Made by a program: the position numbers and the translations under genes. This document shows, piece after piece, positions 53,920 to 62,301 of a stretch of 64,000 nt of DNA. Every line of letters begins with the position of its first letter. Within the stretch, counting starts at the first letter, position 1. The stretch comes from Methylocystis sp. ATCC 49242 (lineage in GTDB: Bacteria; Pseudomonadota; Alphaproteobacteria; Rhizobiales; Beijerinckiaceae). The notes beneath the pieces are model-generated. The model worked only from the letters and a program-made list of their open reading frames with translations, was not told the DNA's origin and did no database searches. The DNA lies in the NCBI RefSeq assembly GCF_000188155.2, contig NZ_KE124774.1:1618356-1682355 (forward strand), in the 5' to 3' direction.

Positions 53920-54357
53920 ATGCGATTTGCCCTCATTCGCGACGGCGTCGTGGAAAACGTCGTCGAGGCCGAAGAGAACTTCCCGAGCGGACATTCCCCG
54001 ACCGACGGCGGCGTGATTGCGTTGCCGGCGCAAAACGCCGGGCCGGGGTGGATTTACGACGGCGAGACGTTTTCGCCGCCAGACGTTGTCGCTTCTGCGC
54101 CGGAATCGGTGACAATGTTTCAGGCGCGCGAAATCCTGCGGCGCACGCCGGCAAAGAACGGTGGAACGCTGCTCGACGCCGTCAACGCCTACATCGACTC
54201 GCAGCGCGCTGAACAGCCGACGCTGGCCCTCGCCTGGGAATATGCGACGCATGTGGAGCGCAATGGCGTTTTCGTCAAAGCGCTCGCCGGCGTCTTCGAT
54301 TTGAGCGAGGCGGCGCTCGACGAACTCTTCCGCGTCGCCGCGACAATCGACGCCTGA
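53920..54357 (+). CDS. Fibre-associated hypothetical protein, 145 aa
   Basis: The N-terminus MRFALIRDGVVENVVEAEEN resembles phage tail-fibre assembly proteins. The rest is mixed and ends in a helical region (DLSEAALDELFRVAATIDA). It follows the fibre gene by 12 bases with GGAGG upstream, so a role in fibre folding is plausible but unproven. Confidence 0.6.
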   Translation: MRFALIRDGVVENVVEAEENFPSGHSPTDGGVIALPAQNAGPGWIYDGETFSPPDVVASAPESVTMFQAREILRRTPAKNGGTLLDAVNAYIDSQRAEQPTLALAWEYATHVERNGVFVKALAGVFDLSEAALDELFRVAATIDA

Positions 54358-54435
54358 GCCCTCTCTTCACGCCCAACGCAAATCTCGTGCGCCAGCGCGC
54401 GCGATTACGTCCGCTTGCCTGAAAGGAAACCCGCA

Positions 54436-54942
54436 ATGAACTGGCCACATGAACGCGTCGTCTCCGAATTGATCGAGTTTTACGGCGATCCCGTGCTGCA
54501 CAGCTCGATCAATCCCAAATGGGAGCGCGACAACATCGTCGATCTCGTTCCCCCCTACGCCATGCGCTACTCCTGGGGGCCGCCGGTGAGGGCGCTGCGC
54601 TTCCACAGGAAATGCCGGGACGCTTTCGGCGAGGCGCTGCTCTCCATCAAAAAACTTTACGGAACGCAAAAGGACATCGAGGCGCACCGTATGCATCTGA
54701 CGGGCGGCTCGCTGATGGTGCGACTGAAGCGCGGATCGAGCCATTCATGGTCGATCCACAGCTGGGGGGCCGCGCTCGACATCGATCCGCAACACAATCC
54801 TTTCCCTGCGAAATGGCGCCCCGGCTTCATTCCGATCGAAGCGGCGCAAGCCTTCCAGAAATGCGGGCTGATCTGGCGCGGCGCGAACGGCGACAACGAC
54901 CCGATGCATTTCCAGGCGGCCGAGCACAGCTATCGCCACTGA
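54436..54942 (+). CDS. M15-type D-Ala-D-Ala endopeptidase (endolysin-like)
   Basis: 168 aa from ATG 54436, GAAAGGA upstream. Zinc-site motifs are HSWGAALDIDPQHNPF and NDNDPMHFQ-like (GDNDPMHFQ), matching VanY/endolysin M15 peptidases. It has no signal peptide, as phage endolysins often lack one. With the holin-like protein 290 bases downstream it may form a lysis pair for GTA release. Confidence 0.85.
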   Translation: MNWPHERVVSELIEFYGDPVLHSSINPKWERDNIVDLVPPYAMRYSWGPPVRALRFHRKCRDAFGEALLSIKKLYGTQKDIEAHRMHLTGGSLMVRLKRGSSHSWSIHSWGAALDIDPQHNPFPAKWRPGFIPIEAAQAFQKCGLIWRGANGDNDPMHFQAAEHSYRH

Positions 54943-54981
54943 GGCGACGACCTTCCGGCGACAACGACAAGGAGAAAATCA

Positions 54982-55203
54982 ATGTCCGCCCTCGATAATC
55001 TGACGGCAGCTTTCAATGATGTGAGATCCGCCGTTGCGCTCGGCGTCGAAAGAATTCGCCAGCTTGCGCAGGATCTCGCCATCGCGCGCGCGAGCGCAGC
55101 CGACGCCGCCGTGATCGACCAGATCGCCGCCGAACTCCATGCGACCGCCGACCAGCTGCGCATCGCGCTGGCGACGGTCGATCACGCGCAGCCTCACGCC
55201 TGA
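54982..55203 (+). CDS. Small coiled-coil protein, 73 aa
   Basis: Preceded by AAGGAGAAAATCA, a strong RBS. The whole chain is helical and Ala-rich (FNDVRSAVALGVERIRQLAQ, AADAAVIDQIAAELHATADQ). No family recognised. It lies between the endopeptidase and holin-like genes on the same strand. Confidence 0.6.
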   Translation: MSALDNLTAAFNDVRSAVALGVERIRQLAQDLAIARASAADAAVIDQIAAELHATADQLRIALATVDHAQPHA

Positions 55204-55234
55204 CCCGCGACCCTCACACGAAACGGAGAATGCA

Positions 55235-55414
55235 ATGATCGGTTATCGCACCTATATCGCCGCCGCGCTGGTCGCCATTTTCGGGGCGCTCGCCTCGACC
55301 GACTGGATTTCCTTCATGGATGACCCCAAGGCCGGCGCCGTCGCTCTCGGCTCTGCGGTTCTGATGGCCGTAATGCGCAGTTTCACCACAACCCCGCCCG
55401 GCTGGAGACTGTGA
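55235..55414 (+). CDS. Holin-like small membrane protein, 59 aa
   Basis: Two short hydrophobic segments (IAAALVAIFGALASTDWISF and GAVALGSAVLMAVMRSF) separated by an acidic turn, ending FTTTPPGWRL. Many short phage holins and GTA-linked membrane proteins have this plan. RBS ACGGAG precedes ATG 55235. The holin call is by topology and context. Confidence 0.55.
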   Translation: MIGYRTYIAAALVAIFGALASTDWISFMDDPKAGAVALGSAVLMAVMRSFTTTPPGWRL

Positions 55415-55545
55415 CGCTTCTGCTGATGAGCAGCCAAGGTTGCGGGAATTGCGCGCTACGCCGAAGGTCGCCATGATGCTCTGCGATGAATGCAGCCTAT
55501 TCACGCGCCCGAGGGCGTCGGGGCGGGCGCAGGCCAACACTCTCA

Positions 55546-55574
55546 TTCACCGCGCGTTCATTGCGCGCGGTGAA
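55546..55574. promoter_or_regulatory. 11-bp inverted repeat upstream of the PepSY/two-component operon
   Basis: TTCACCGCGCG and CGCGCGGTGAA are perfect arms around TTCATTG, ending 11 bases before ATG 55586. It could be an operator, or an RNA hairpin masking the start. There is no T tract, so it is not a standard terminator. Confidence 0.4.
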
Positions 55575-55585
55575 GTATCGGGTCA

Positions 55586-55948
55586 ATGATGAAGGAAACG
55601 CCGGCCGCCTTGACAAGGTTCCGTTACGCCTGCTTTGCAACCGTGAGCGCGGCTGCGCTTGCCTGCGCGCGCGCAGAAGAGGCCGCGGAGCGCGCGCCCG
55701 ATCGGCCGCAGTGCTTCTCCACCACCCAGACCCGCGAGAAGATCGAGAAGCACAAGCTGACCGACCCGTTCACCTGCATGCGCGCCGAAGCTGCAAAGCT
55801 GAACGGCGAGCCGATCGGCGCGAGGTTGTGTCGTCTCGCGGAAATCTTCATCTACGAGATCAGCGTTCTGCAGCCGGACGGCCGCGTCGTGAAAATTCAT
55901 GTCGACGCGACGACCGGCCAGCCGCATTCTGGCCGCAAGGAAAACTGA
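55586..55948 (+). CDS. Secreted PepSY-like protein
   Basis: 120 aa with a signal peptide (FATVSAAALACARA). The C-terminal half (RLCRLAEIFIYEISVLQPDG, VVKIHVDATTGQPHS) follows the PepSY pattern. Such small periplasmic proteins often sit beside a two-component system and modulate the sensor. ATG 55586 or 55589 are both possible. Confidence 0.75.
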   Translation: MMKETPAALTRFRYACFATVSAAALACARAEEAAERAPDRPQCFSTTQTREKIEKHKLTDPFTCMRAEAAKLNGEPIGARLCRLAEIFIYEISVLQPDGRVVKIHVDATTGQPHSGRKEN

Positions 55949-55981
55949 CTCCGTAGGGCTGCTCTATCGGGAGGGGAAAAG

Positions 55982-56665
55982 TTGCGACTGCTCGTCGTAG
56001 AGGACGACAAGGATTTGAATCGCCAGATCGTGCAGGCGCTGGAACAATCCGGCTACGCCGTCGACCGCGCCTTCGACGGCGAGGAAGGGCAGTATCTGGG
56101 CGACAACGAGCCCTATGACGCAGTGGTGCTGGACATCGGCCTACCCAAGAAGGATGGCATCACTGTGCTGGAAGAATGGCGCGCAGCCGGCCGCGACATG
56201 CCTGTCCTCATTTTGACCGCGCGCGACCGCTGGAGCGAGAAGGTGCAGGGTTTCGACGCCGGCGCGGACGACTATGTCGCCAAGCCCTTCCACATGGAGG
56301 AAGTTCTGGCGCGAATACGCGCCCTGCTGCGCCGCAGAACCGGCCATGCGACGAATGAACTCGTTTGCGGCGCGGTGCGGCTCGACACCAAGTCCGGCCG
56401 CGTCGTCGTCGACGGCGCGCCGGTGAAGCTCACCTCGCATGAATATCGGCTGCTCGCCTATCTGATGCATCACAGCGGCCGCGTCGTGTCGCGCGGCGAG
56501 ATCATCGAGCATCTTTACGACCAGGATTTCGACCGCGATTCGAACACGGTGGAAGTCTTCGTCGGCCGTCTGCGCAAGAAGCTCGGGGTCGATCTCATCC
56601 AGACCGTGCGCGGCCTCGGCTATATGGCCGCGCCGCCGACGGAGGTCGCCGGCGGGAAACGGTAA
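55982..56665 (+). CDS. OmpR/PhoB family response regulator
   Basis: 227 aa from TTG 55982, with GGGAGGGG upstream. The receiver domain has the acidic pair VVEDDKD, the phosphoacceptor Asp51 (VVLDIGLPKKDG) and Lys in YVAKPFHMEE. The winged-helix effector ends with EVFVGRLRKKLGVDLIQTVR. It resembles FeuP/PhoP regulators. It pairs with the kinase 6 bases downstream. Confidence 0.94.
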   Translation: MRLLVVEDDKDLNRQIVQALEQSGYAVDRAFDGEEGQYLGDNEPYDAVVLDIGLPKKDGITVLEEWRAAGRDMPVLILTARDRWSEKVQGFDAGADDYVAKPFHMEEVLARIRALLRRRTGHATNELVCGAVRLDTKSGRVVVDGAPVKLTSHEYRLLAYLMHHSGRVVSRGEIIEHLYDQDFDRDSNTVEVFVGRLRKKLGVDLIQTVRGLGYMAAPPTEVAGGKR

Positions 56666-56671
56666 AAGCGC

Positions 56672-58054
56672 ATGCGCCTCCCGGGACTCTCGGCAAATTC
56701 GATCGCCACCCGCCTGTTTCTGACGGCGGCTGCGCTGAGTTCCGCCGTGCTGCTCCTCGCAAGCATTTTCTTCACGGCCTATTACCGTAAGGAGGCGGAG
56801 GAGGTCTTCGAGCGGCGGCTCGACGTCTATCTGCGCGCCATCGTCGCCGACGTCTCGCAATCGGGCGAGGAGGGCCGCACCGGGCCGGGACAGCTTGGCG
56901 ACCCTCAATTCGAACTTCCCGGATCGGGCTGGTATTGGCAGATCACGCGCATGGACGATGAGACGCGCGACATCAAGGCGTCGCGCTCCCTTTTCGCCGG
57001 ACGCTTGCCGAAGCTCTCCGAACTCGGCGTCCCGGCGGAAGTCGGCGGCTTTCGTCGCGGCTTCGCTCAGGGCCCGGACGGACATCGGTTGCGCATTGTC
57101 GAGCGCGTGATCGACGTCGGCGACACAGGCATCTATCTCGTGCAGGTTGCGGGCAGCGCCGATGAAATGGAAGAGCAGATTACGCGTTTTCGGTTCGAGC
57201 TGATGGTCGCTTTTGCCGCACTCGCGATAGCGCTGGCGATCGTGGCCGCGTTTCAGGTGCGTTTCGGCCTTCGGCCATTGCGAATGTTGAGACACGAACT
57301 CGTCGCCATCCGTCGCGGCGAACGTGAACGCATCTCGGGCGACTATCCAAGCGAAGTGGCTCCTCTCGCGGGTGAGCTGAACCTGCTCATCAGCGCCAAT
57401 CGTGACATTCTGGAGCGCGCCCGCACGCAGGTCGGCAACCTCGCCCATGCGCTGAAAACGCCGCTCAGCGTCATGGTCAATGAAGCGGACGCCGTCCCCT
57501 CCCCTCTCGCGGACAAGGTAAGCGAGCAGGCTCGGATCATGCGCGACCAGATTTCATTCTATCTCGACCGCGCAAGGGCGGCGGCGCGCGGCGGGGCGCT
57601 CGGCGCGGCGACGCAGGTCGAGCCATGCGTCGAGGCGCTCCTGCGCACCTTCACGAAAATCTACAGCGACAAAGGTGTGAGATTCTCCGGCGGGTCGGGA
57701 AAGGATCTGCGCTTTCTCGGCGAGCGGCAGGATCTGGAGGAGATGATCGGCAATCTCCTCGACAATGCCGGAAAATGGGCGAAATCCGAGGTCAATATCG
57801 CAGTCGATAGCGAACAGGACCCGGCCGGACGGACGATTCTTCGCGTCACGATCGACGATGATGGCCCCGGCCTCGCGCCGGAGCTTCGCGCGCAGGCGAC
57901 GGAGCGCGGTCGCCGACTCGATGAAACCAAGCCGGGGTCTGGGCTTGGCCTCTCCATCGTCGTCGATCTCGCGGCGGCCTACGGCGGATCGCTGGCGCTC
58001 GAGGACAGTCCTGGCGGGGGACTGCGCGCGCAGTTGCGCCTGCCGGGGTTTTGA
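56672..58054 (+). CDS. Membrane sensor histidine kinase
   Basis: 460 aa. Two membrane helices (about residues 16-36 and 170-190) flank a periplasmic sensor domain. HAMP-like and DHp regions follow with the phospho-His in NLAHALKTPLSVM (about residue 255), then the ATPase boxes N (GNLLDNAGKWAKS), G1 (DDDGPGL) and G2 (KPGSGLGLSIV). It resembles PhoQ/FeuQ kinases. The signal sensed is not visible. Confidence 0.93.
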   Translation: MRLPGLSANSIATRLFLTAAALSSAVLLLASIFFTAYYRKEAEEVFERRLDVYLRAIVADVSQSGEEGRTGPGQLGDPQFELPGSGWYWQITRMDDETRDIKASRSLFAGRLPKLSELGVPAEVGGFRRGFAQGPDGHRLRIVERVIDVGDTGIYLVQVAGSADEMEEQITRFRFELMVAFAALAIALAIVAAFQVRFGLRPLRMLRHELVAIRRGERERISGDYPSEVAPLAGELNLLISANRDILERARTQVGNLAHALKTPLSVMVNEADAVPSPLADKVSEQARIMRDQISFYLDRARAAARGGALGAATQVEPCVEALLRTFTKIYSDKGVRFSGGSGKDLRFLGERQDLEEMIGNLLDNAGKWAKSEVNIAVDSEQDPAGRTILRVTIDDDGPGLAPELRAQATERGRRLDETKPGSGLGLSIVVDLAAAYGGSLALEDSPGGGLRAQLRLPGF

Positions 58055-58120
58055 CAGCCACGCTTCGATCCTGCATGAGGGGAGAATTGCGGCCGGAATC
58101 AACAAGCGGAGATACCGACG

Positions 58121-58510
58121 ATGCGCGCGAAAGCCGCCATGGCGATTGGCCTCCTGTGCGCGACGCTTGGCGTTGGCGCCTGCAGTTCCACAACCGAGCC
58201 TTCTGCAGCGGCGGCGGTCCCCGTCGTCTCCGCTCCGCCGCCGCCGGCGCCGGGCGTGGTTGGCGTATCGATCGGCCAGTCGCTCGACGAGAAGGACCGC
58301 GCCGCAGCCATCGCCGCGCAGCAGGAGGCGGTGGCCTCCGGCGCGCGCAAGAGCTGGCGCGGCGAACATGGCGCCTATGGCTTCATTTTGCCGGGGCCGG
58401 AAAGCGGTTCCTGCCGCGACTATACCCACAAGATCTTCATCAACGGCCGCCCTCAGGAAGCAAAGGGTCAAGCGTGCCGCCAGAGTGGAGAATGGCGCGT
58501 AACGAGCTGA
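58121..58510 (+). CDS. Outer-membrane lipoprotein, 17 kDa surface-antigen-like
   Basis: 129 aa. The lipobox is LGVGACSS (Cys about 21), followed by a Pro/Ala linker. The C-terminal part (SCRDYTHKIFINGRPQEAKG, QACRQSGEWRV) matches the 17 kDa surface-antigen domain. Likely an envelope protein of unknown role. Confidence 0.82.
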   Translation: MRAKAAMAIGLLCATLGVGACSSTTEPSAAAAVPVVSAPPPPAPGVVGVSIGQSLDEKDRAAAIAAQQEAVASGARKSWRGEHGAYGFILPGPESGSCRDYTHKIFINGRPQEAKGQACRQSGEWRVTS

Positions 58511-58541
58511 GCTGACCCTTTTGGAAGGCGAGCCTCGCCTG

Positions 58542-59174
58542 ATGAAGCTCCTTCTCGCTATCCTTGTCACGACGCTGATCGTGATCGCGGCTTTCTTCAT
58601 TCTGTTTTCGCCGGGGGAAGAATCCCGCAGGATCGTCGAAGCGGAAATGGCGGGGGCCAGATTCGTCTATGCGCGAGCCTATGCGCGCGATGAAACGACC
58701 GGCGCCGGCGGATTGGCGGATCGCCTCGCCTTTGTCGCATCTTTCCCGGCGTTTACGCCGCTGACGGCGAAACAGCGCGCCGCCGGCGCGCCGGCCGTGA
58801 TGCTCACCGTGACGCCGAAGGACGACAGTCTCGATCCCGCGGAGCGGCCCGGAAAGCTTTACGCCCGCTTCCTCACCGCCGATGCGCTGGCGGGTCCTGG
58901 CGGCCTGGTGAAGCGCCATTTCGAGCAGGGCTCGCCCTACGATTTCGAGGAGCTGTATATTGCGCCGCCGGACGGACGCATCTTTTTCGCGCGCTGTCCC
59001 AAGGCGCATTCAGGCGCTGCGTCGGAAGCCTGCCTGTCCGTGTTTCGCGACGGCGCCTTCGATGTCGAATTGCGCTTTCCGCCCGTCTTCCTCGAAAATT
59101 GGGACGCGCTTTACGACGGCGCGCGCGGGCTCCTGACGCGAATGACGAAAGCGGCCGCGCGCAAGAAGCGCTAA
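58542..59174 (+). CDS. Membrane-anchored hypothetical protein, 210 aa
   Basis: An N-terminal hydrophobic anchor (LLLAILVTTLIVIAAFFILF) is followed by a soluble extracytoplasmic domain (SPYDFEELYIAPPDGRIFFA, two Cys in RCPKAHSGAASEAC). No family recognised. ATG 58542 is preferred over TTG 58521. Confidence 0.65.
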   Translation: MKLLLAILVTTLIVIAAFFILFSPGEESRRIVEAEMAGARFVYARAYARDETTGAGGLADRLAFVASFPAFTPLTAKQRAAGAPAVMLTVTPKDDSLDPAERPGKLYARFLTADALAGPGGLVKRHFEQGSPYDFEELYIAPPDGRIFFARCPKAHSGAASEACLSVFRDGAFDVELRFPPVFLENWDALYDGARGLLTRMTKAAARKKR

Positions 59175-59181
59175 CGGCGTC

Positions 59182-59589
59182 TCACTCTTCCTCGAGATCG
59201 AAATCGAGAATGGCGATCTGCAGCGTGAAGCTGGACAATTTCGCGTCATCGGCCGAGATGACGCCGAGAAATTCACCGTCCGTATTCAGTTCGACCGAAT
59301 CTGTTTTGCGGCCGCGGGCGACGATGGACAGGCGGTCGTTTTCAAAGAGCTTGCGCAGATAGGACTGCAGCACTTCGCGGCCCACGGGGATTTTCATCTC
59401 GAAAGCGAAGGAGCGATCACCGTCCTCGTCGTCGACGGAAATCGACGCGATCTTGCGCTCGCCCAGATGCACCGCAGCATTGTCCGGATTCTTCGGGTCC
59501 GCAGTGACGCGAACATCATCGTTGCCGAAGGATCGGCGCAGGAACGCTTGCAGTTTTCGCAATTCGCTCTTGTCCAACCCCGCCTCCAA
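59182..59589 (-). CDS. DUF3126 protein with two tandem domains
   Basis: 135 aa, about twice the usual length. The first copy runs SELRKLQAFLRRSFGNDDVR to VDDEDGDRSFAFEMKI; the second runs GREVLQSYLRKLFENDRLSI to TLQIAILDFDLEEE. Both follow the family layout of an N-terminal helix, then a beta meander. Function is unknown. The duplication is visible by eye. Confidence 0.8.
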   Translation of the reverse strand: MEAGLDKSELRKLQAFLRRSFGNDDVRVTADPKNPDNAAVHLGERKIASISVDDEDGDRSFAFEMKIPVGREVLQSYLRKLFENDRLSIVARGRKTDSVELNTDGEFLGVISADDAKLSSFTLQIAILDFDLEEE

Positions 59590-59666
59590 ACCTTCAGTTA
59601 TTACAGACCTGTGACACGAACGGACGCGTCGGGCAAGTGCGTTGCCGGCCTGTCCGCGATCTACCC

Positions 59667-59701
59667 AAACAAAATCGCCCGGCGAAGATTCGCCGGGCGA
59701 T
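59667..59701 (-). terminator. Rho-independent terminator of the PsiF-like gene
   Basis: ATCGCCCGGCGAA and TTCGCCGGGCGAT form a 13-base inverted repeat, followed on the minus strand by TTTGTTT. It lies 22 bases after the stop of the PsiF-like gene. Confidence 0.85.
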
Positions 59702-59723
59702 ATTCGTGGCCTCTAGCGAGCGA

Positions 59724-60269
59724 TTATTCGCCGGCTTCTTTAAGGCGCTTGTTGCAGCTGCTCCAGAATTTCGGCCATGTCAGCTTTTTGTCGGCCTTCA
59801 GCAGTTCCTTCTTTTGCGCCTTCCATTCGGCGGCGCATTTCTTCTGACGGCTCTGCGTGGCGGCCTTCGTGTCTTTCGCGGCAGGCTTCGCTTCAGCAGC
59901 CGGGGCGGCCTCGGGTTTGGCTTCGGCCGGAGCGGCCTCGGCGGCCGGCGGCGGCGTCAGCGGAGCAGGAGCCTCGGCGGCCGGGGCCGGCGCGGGGGCG
60001 GCGGCTTCGGCGGGCTTCGCCTCGGCCGGCTTCGCTTCGGCAGCGGGAGCGGCTTCCTTGGCCTGCTCGGACAGCTTCGTGCGGCATTCCTTCAGGAAGT
60101 CCTGCCAGCTTCTGCCGGCGAGTTCGTTCGCCGCCTTCGCCGCCTGATATTGAGATCCGCATTCCTTGAGCACATTGGCCTGCGCAAAAGCCTCACCGGA
60201 AACGGCGACGCCAAGGCCCGCGGCGACAATGCCGACCGCAGCGCGAGAAACAGCGTGACGGATCACCAT
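59724..60269 (-). CDS. PsiF-like secreted protein with an Ala/Glu/Pro-rich middle
   Basis: 181 aa from ATG 60269, which has GGGGAG upstream. Signal peptide VGIVAAGLGVAVSGEAFA. The N-terminal Cys segment (VLKECGSQYQAAKAANELAG) and the C-terminal segment (QKKCAAEWKAQKKELLKADK, then LTWPKFWSSCNKRL) are PsiF-like and hold paired Cys. The centre is Ala/Glu/Pro low complexity (about residues 65-125). Confidence 0.75.
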   Translation of the reverse strand: MVIRHAVSRAAVGIVAAGLGVAVSGEAFAQANVLKECGSQYQAAKAANELAGRSWQDFLKECRTKLSEQAKEAAPAAEAKPAEAKPAEAAAPAPAPAAEAPAPLTPPPAAEAAPAEAKPEAAPAAEAKPAAKDTKAATQSRQKKCAAEWKAQKKELLKADKKLTWPKFWSSCNKRLKEAGE

Positions 60270-60444
60270 ATAAATTCTCCCCTGATAAAGCCGCCTGGAG
60301 ATTCGCGAGCGACTTGAGACGGCGCACTGAAGCACACGGCGCGCCAGCTGTCTGCGGCGATGTGTCGGCGGCGGCTTGACGATAGTCCCAACATAGTTGT
60401 GAACGCAATCTGAACGCGCAATAAAGGTGGGAAAACGTGGCGTC

Positions 60445-61116
60445 ATGCCGCATCATTCAGGGAGAAACCCGCCTTTGCCGAACGCGCGCGCGCAGCCCGC
60501 AAGCTGGGGGGACGCCGTATTGTCGCATGCGGATGGACTCGCGCGCTGCCCATGGGTGGGCGTCGATCCGCTTTATGTCGCCTATCACGACGAAGAATGG
60601 GGGCGTCCGGAGCGCGACAGCCGGGCGCTCTTTGAAAAGCTGGTTCTGGATGGATTTCAGGCCGGGCTCTCGTGGATCACTATCCTGCGCAAGCGCGAGG
60701 CGTTCCGCGCCGCTTTCGAGGGGTTCGATCCCGCCGCAGTCGCCCGTTTCGATGACAAACGCGTGCATGATCTGATGCTGAATGACGGGATTGTGCGCAA
60801 CCGAGCCAAGATTGAAGGCGCCGTGCTCTCGGCGCGGGCCTGGCTCGCGATTGAAGCCGCTCAGGGCTTTTCCTCATATATCTGGGACTTCGTAGACGGA
60901 TCGCCGATCGTCAATTATCCTAAACGAATCAGCGATGTGCCGACACAAACCCCGCTCTCGCAGCGCCTCTCGAAAGACCTGAAGGCGCGAGGCTTCAAAT
61001 TCTGCGGACCGACGATTGTCTACGCATTCATGCAGGCCGTTGGCATGGTGAATGACCATCTCGTCGATTGCCATGTTCGCGCCGAAAGCCCCCGCGCCCG
61101 GAAGAGGCGCGCCTGA
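60445..61116 (+). CDS. tag: DNA-3-methyladenine glycosylase I
   Basis: 223 aa. It removes 3-methyladenine from DNA in the cytosol. Conserved residues: CPWVGVDPLYVAYHDEEWG, LFEKLVLDGFQAGLSWITIL, and the C-terminal zinc-site region FKFCGPTIVYAFMQAVGMVN, DHLVDCH. ATG 60445 has AAAGGTGGG upstream. The N-terminal 35 residues are longer than usual, so a later start is possible. Confidence 0.95.
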   Translation: MPHHSGRNPPLPNARAQPASWGDAVLSHADGLARCPWVGVDPLYVAYHDEEWGRPERDSRALFEKLVLDGFQAGLSWITILRKREAFRAAFEGFDPAAVARFDDKRVHDLMLNDGIVRNRAKIEGAVLSARAWLAIEAAQGFSSYIWDFVDGSPIVNYPKRISDVPTQTPLSQRLSKDLKARGFKFCGPTIVYAFMQAVGMVNDHLVDCHVRAESPRARKRRA

Positions 61117-61119
61117 GCC

Positions 61120-61749
61120 ATGCGCGATCCCGCATCCAGAAAGCGGCCCGCCGGCAAGGACGCCGCGCCGCGCGCCTGGCAGAGAATGCTCTCGGGCCGT
61201 CGGCTGGACCTTCTCGATCCATCCCCGCTCGATGTAGAGATCGAGGACATCGCCCATGGGCTTTCCCGCGTCGCGCGCTGGAACGGCCAGACCCTCGGCA
61301 CGCATATTTTCTCCGTGGCCCAGCACAGCCTGCTCGTGGAAAAAATCGCCGGCGAGCTGGACCCTGCGATCGGCCGGGCCGAGCGGCTCTTCATGTTGCT
61401 GCATGACGCGCCCGAATATGTGATCGGCGATATGATTTCCCCCTTCAAGGCGGTGATCGGCGACGCTTACAAATCGGTCGAGAATCGCATTCTCGGCGCG
61501 ATTCTGCTGCGCTTTTCCCTACCCGCGACGCCATCGCCGGCGGCGCTGAAACTTTCCAAGCAGGCCGACCGCGCCGCCGCTTTTTTCGAGGCCGTCAATC
61601 TTGCCGGCTTTACACGCGGCGAAGCCGAGCGCATCTTCGGCCGCCCGGCGATCTCGCCGCAGGCTTTTACGGACGACATCGCGCCCGCCGCCATCGAGGC
61701 GACGCAAGCGCGTTTTCTTGCTCGCTTTCACGCGATCGACCAGGGGTGA
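61120..61749 (+). CDS. HD-domain phosphohydrolase (YfbR-like)
   Basis: 209 aa. The HD motif is LFMLLHDAPEYVIGDM, with an earlier His in HIFSVAQHSLLV. YfbR enzymes are 5'-deoxynucleotidases, but substrate cannot be read here. It follows tag by 3 bases, hence the likely same transcript. Confidence 0.88.
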   Translation: MRDPASRKRPAGKDAAPRAWQRMLSGRRLDLLDPSPLDVEIEDIAHGLSRVARWNGQTLGTHIFSVAQHSLLVEKIAGELDPAIGRAERLFMLLHDAPEYVIGDMISPFKAVIGDAYKSVENRILGAILLRFSLPATPSPAALKLSKQADRAAAFFEAVNLAGFTRGEAERIFGRPAISPQAFTDDIAPAAIEATQARFLARFHAIDQG

Positions 61750-61771
61750 GAAGAAGGCCGTGAGGGTTTCG

Positions 61772-62290
61772 ATGACGAACGGGCGCCTCTACGTCTGTTC
61801 CATGACCAAAGTGGTGGACACCGTGCGCGCGAGCGGCGCCCGCTCGCTCGTCACGATCCTCACCGCCGGAGCGTCGCTGGTGCGGCCCTGCGAGATCGCA
61901 CGTGAGCGCCATCTGCGCATCGCGGTCTCCGATATCGACACGCCGCGCGACGGGCATGTTCTCGCGGGCGAGGAGCACATCGACCGGCTGCTCGCCTTCA
62001 TGGAGGAATGGGACCGCGCCGCGCCGCTGGTCATTCATTGTTATGCGGGCGTCAGTCGCTCGCCGGCCGCGGCCTATATCGCGGCCTGCGCCCTTGCCCC
62101 GCATCGATGCGAATTCGACCTTGCGCGCGAACTTCGTGACGCCTCGCCGACCGCGACGCCGAACCGGCGGCTCGTGGCGCTCGCCGACCGGCGGATGGGG
62201 CGGGAAGGACGAATGGTCGCGGCCATTTCCGCGATCGGCCGCGGCGCAGACTGCTATGAGGGAGCGCCCTTCGCGCTCGAACTCGCCTGA
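61772..62290 (+). CDS. Cys-based protein tyrosine/dual-specificity phosphatase-like protein
   Basis: 172 aa. The P-loop is HCYAGVSRSPAAAYIAACAL (HCxxGxxRS about residue 88), and the general-acid Asp may be in SDIDTPRD. GAGGG precedes ATG 61772; GTG 61760 is an alternative. Found widely in Rhizobiales as a tyrosine-phosphatase-like protein of unknown substrate. Confidence 0.85.
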   Translation: MTNGRLYVCSMTKVVDTVRASGARSLVTILTAGASLVRPCEIARERHLRIAVSDIDTPRDGHVLAGEEHIDRLLAFMEEWDRAAPLVIHCYAGVSRSPAAAYIAACALAPHRCEFDLARELRDASPTATPNRRLVALADRRMGREGRMVAAISAIGRGADCYEGAPFALELA

Positions 62291-62301
62291 GCGAGGCGAT
62301 C

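Noticed and set aside
52342-54252. 636-codon frame antisense to the DUF2793 fibre
   Set aside because: Its Ala/Arg runs are the complement of GGC codons in the glycine-rich tract.
60370-60410. TTGACG hexamer upstream of tag as a promoter
   Set aside because: No acceptable -10 hexamer lies 16-18 bases downstream.
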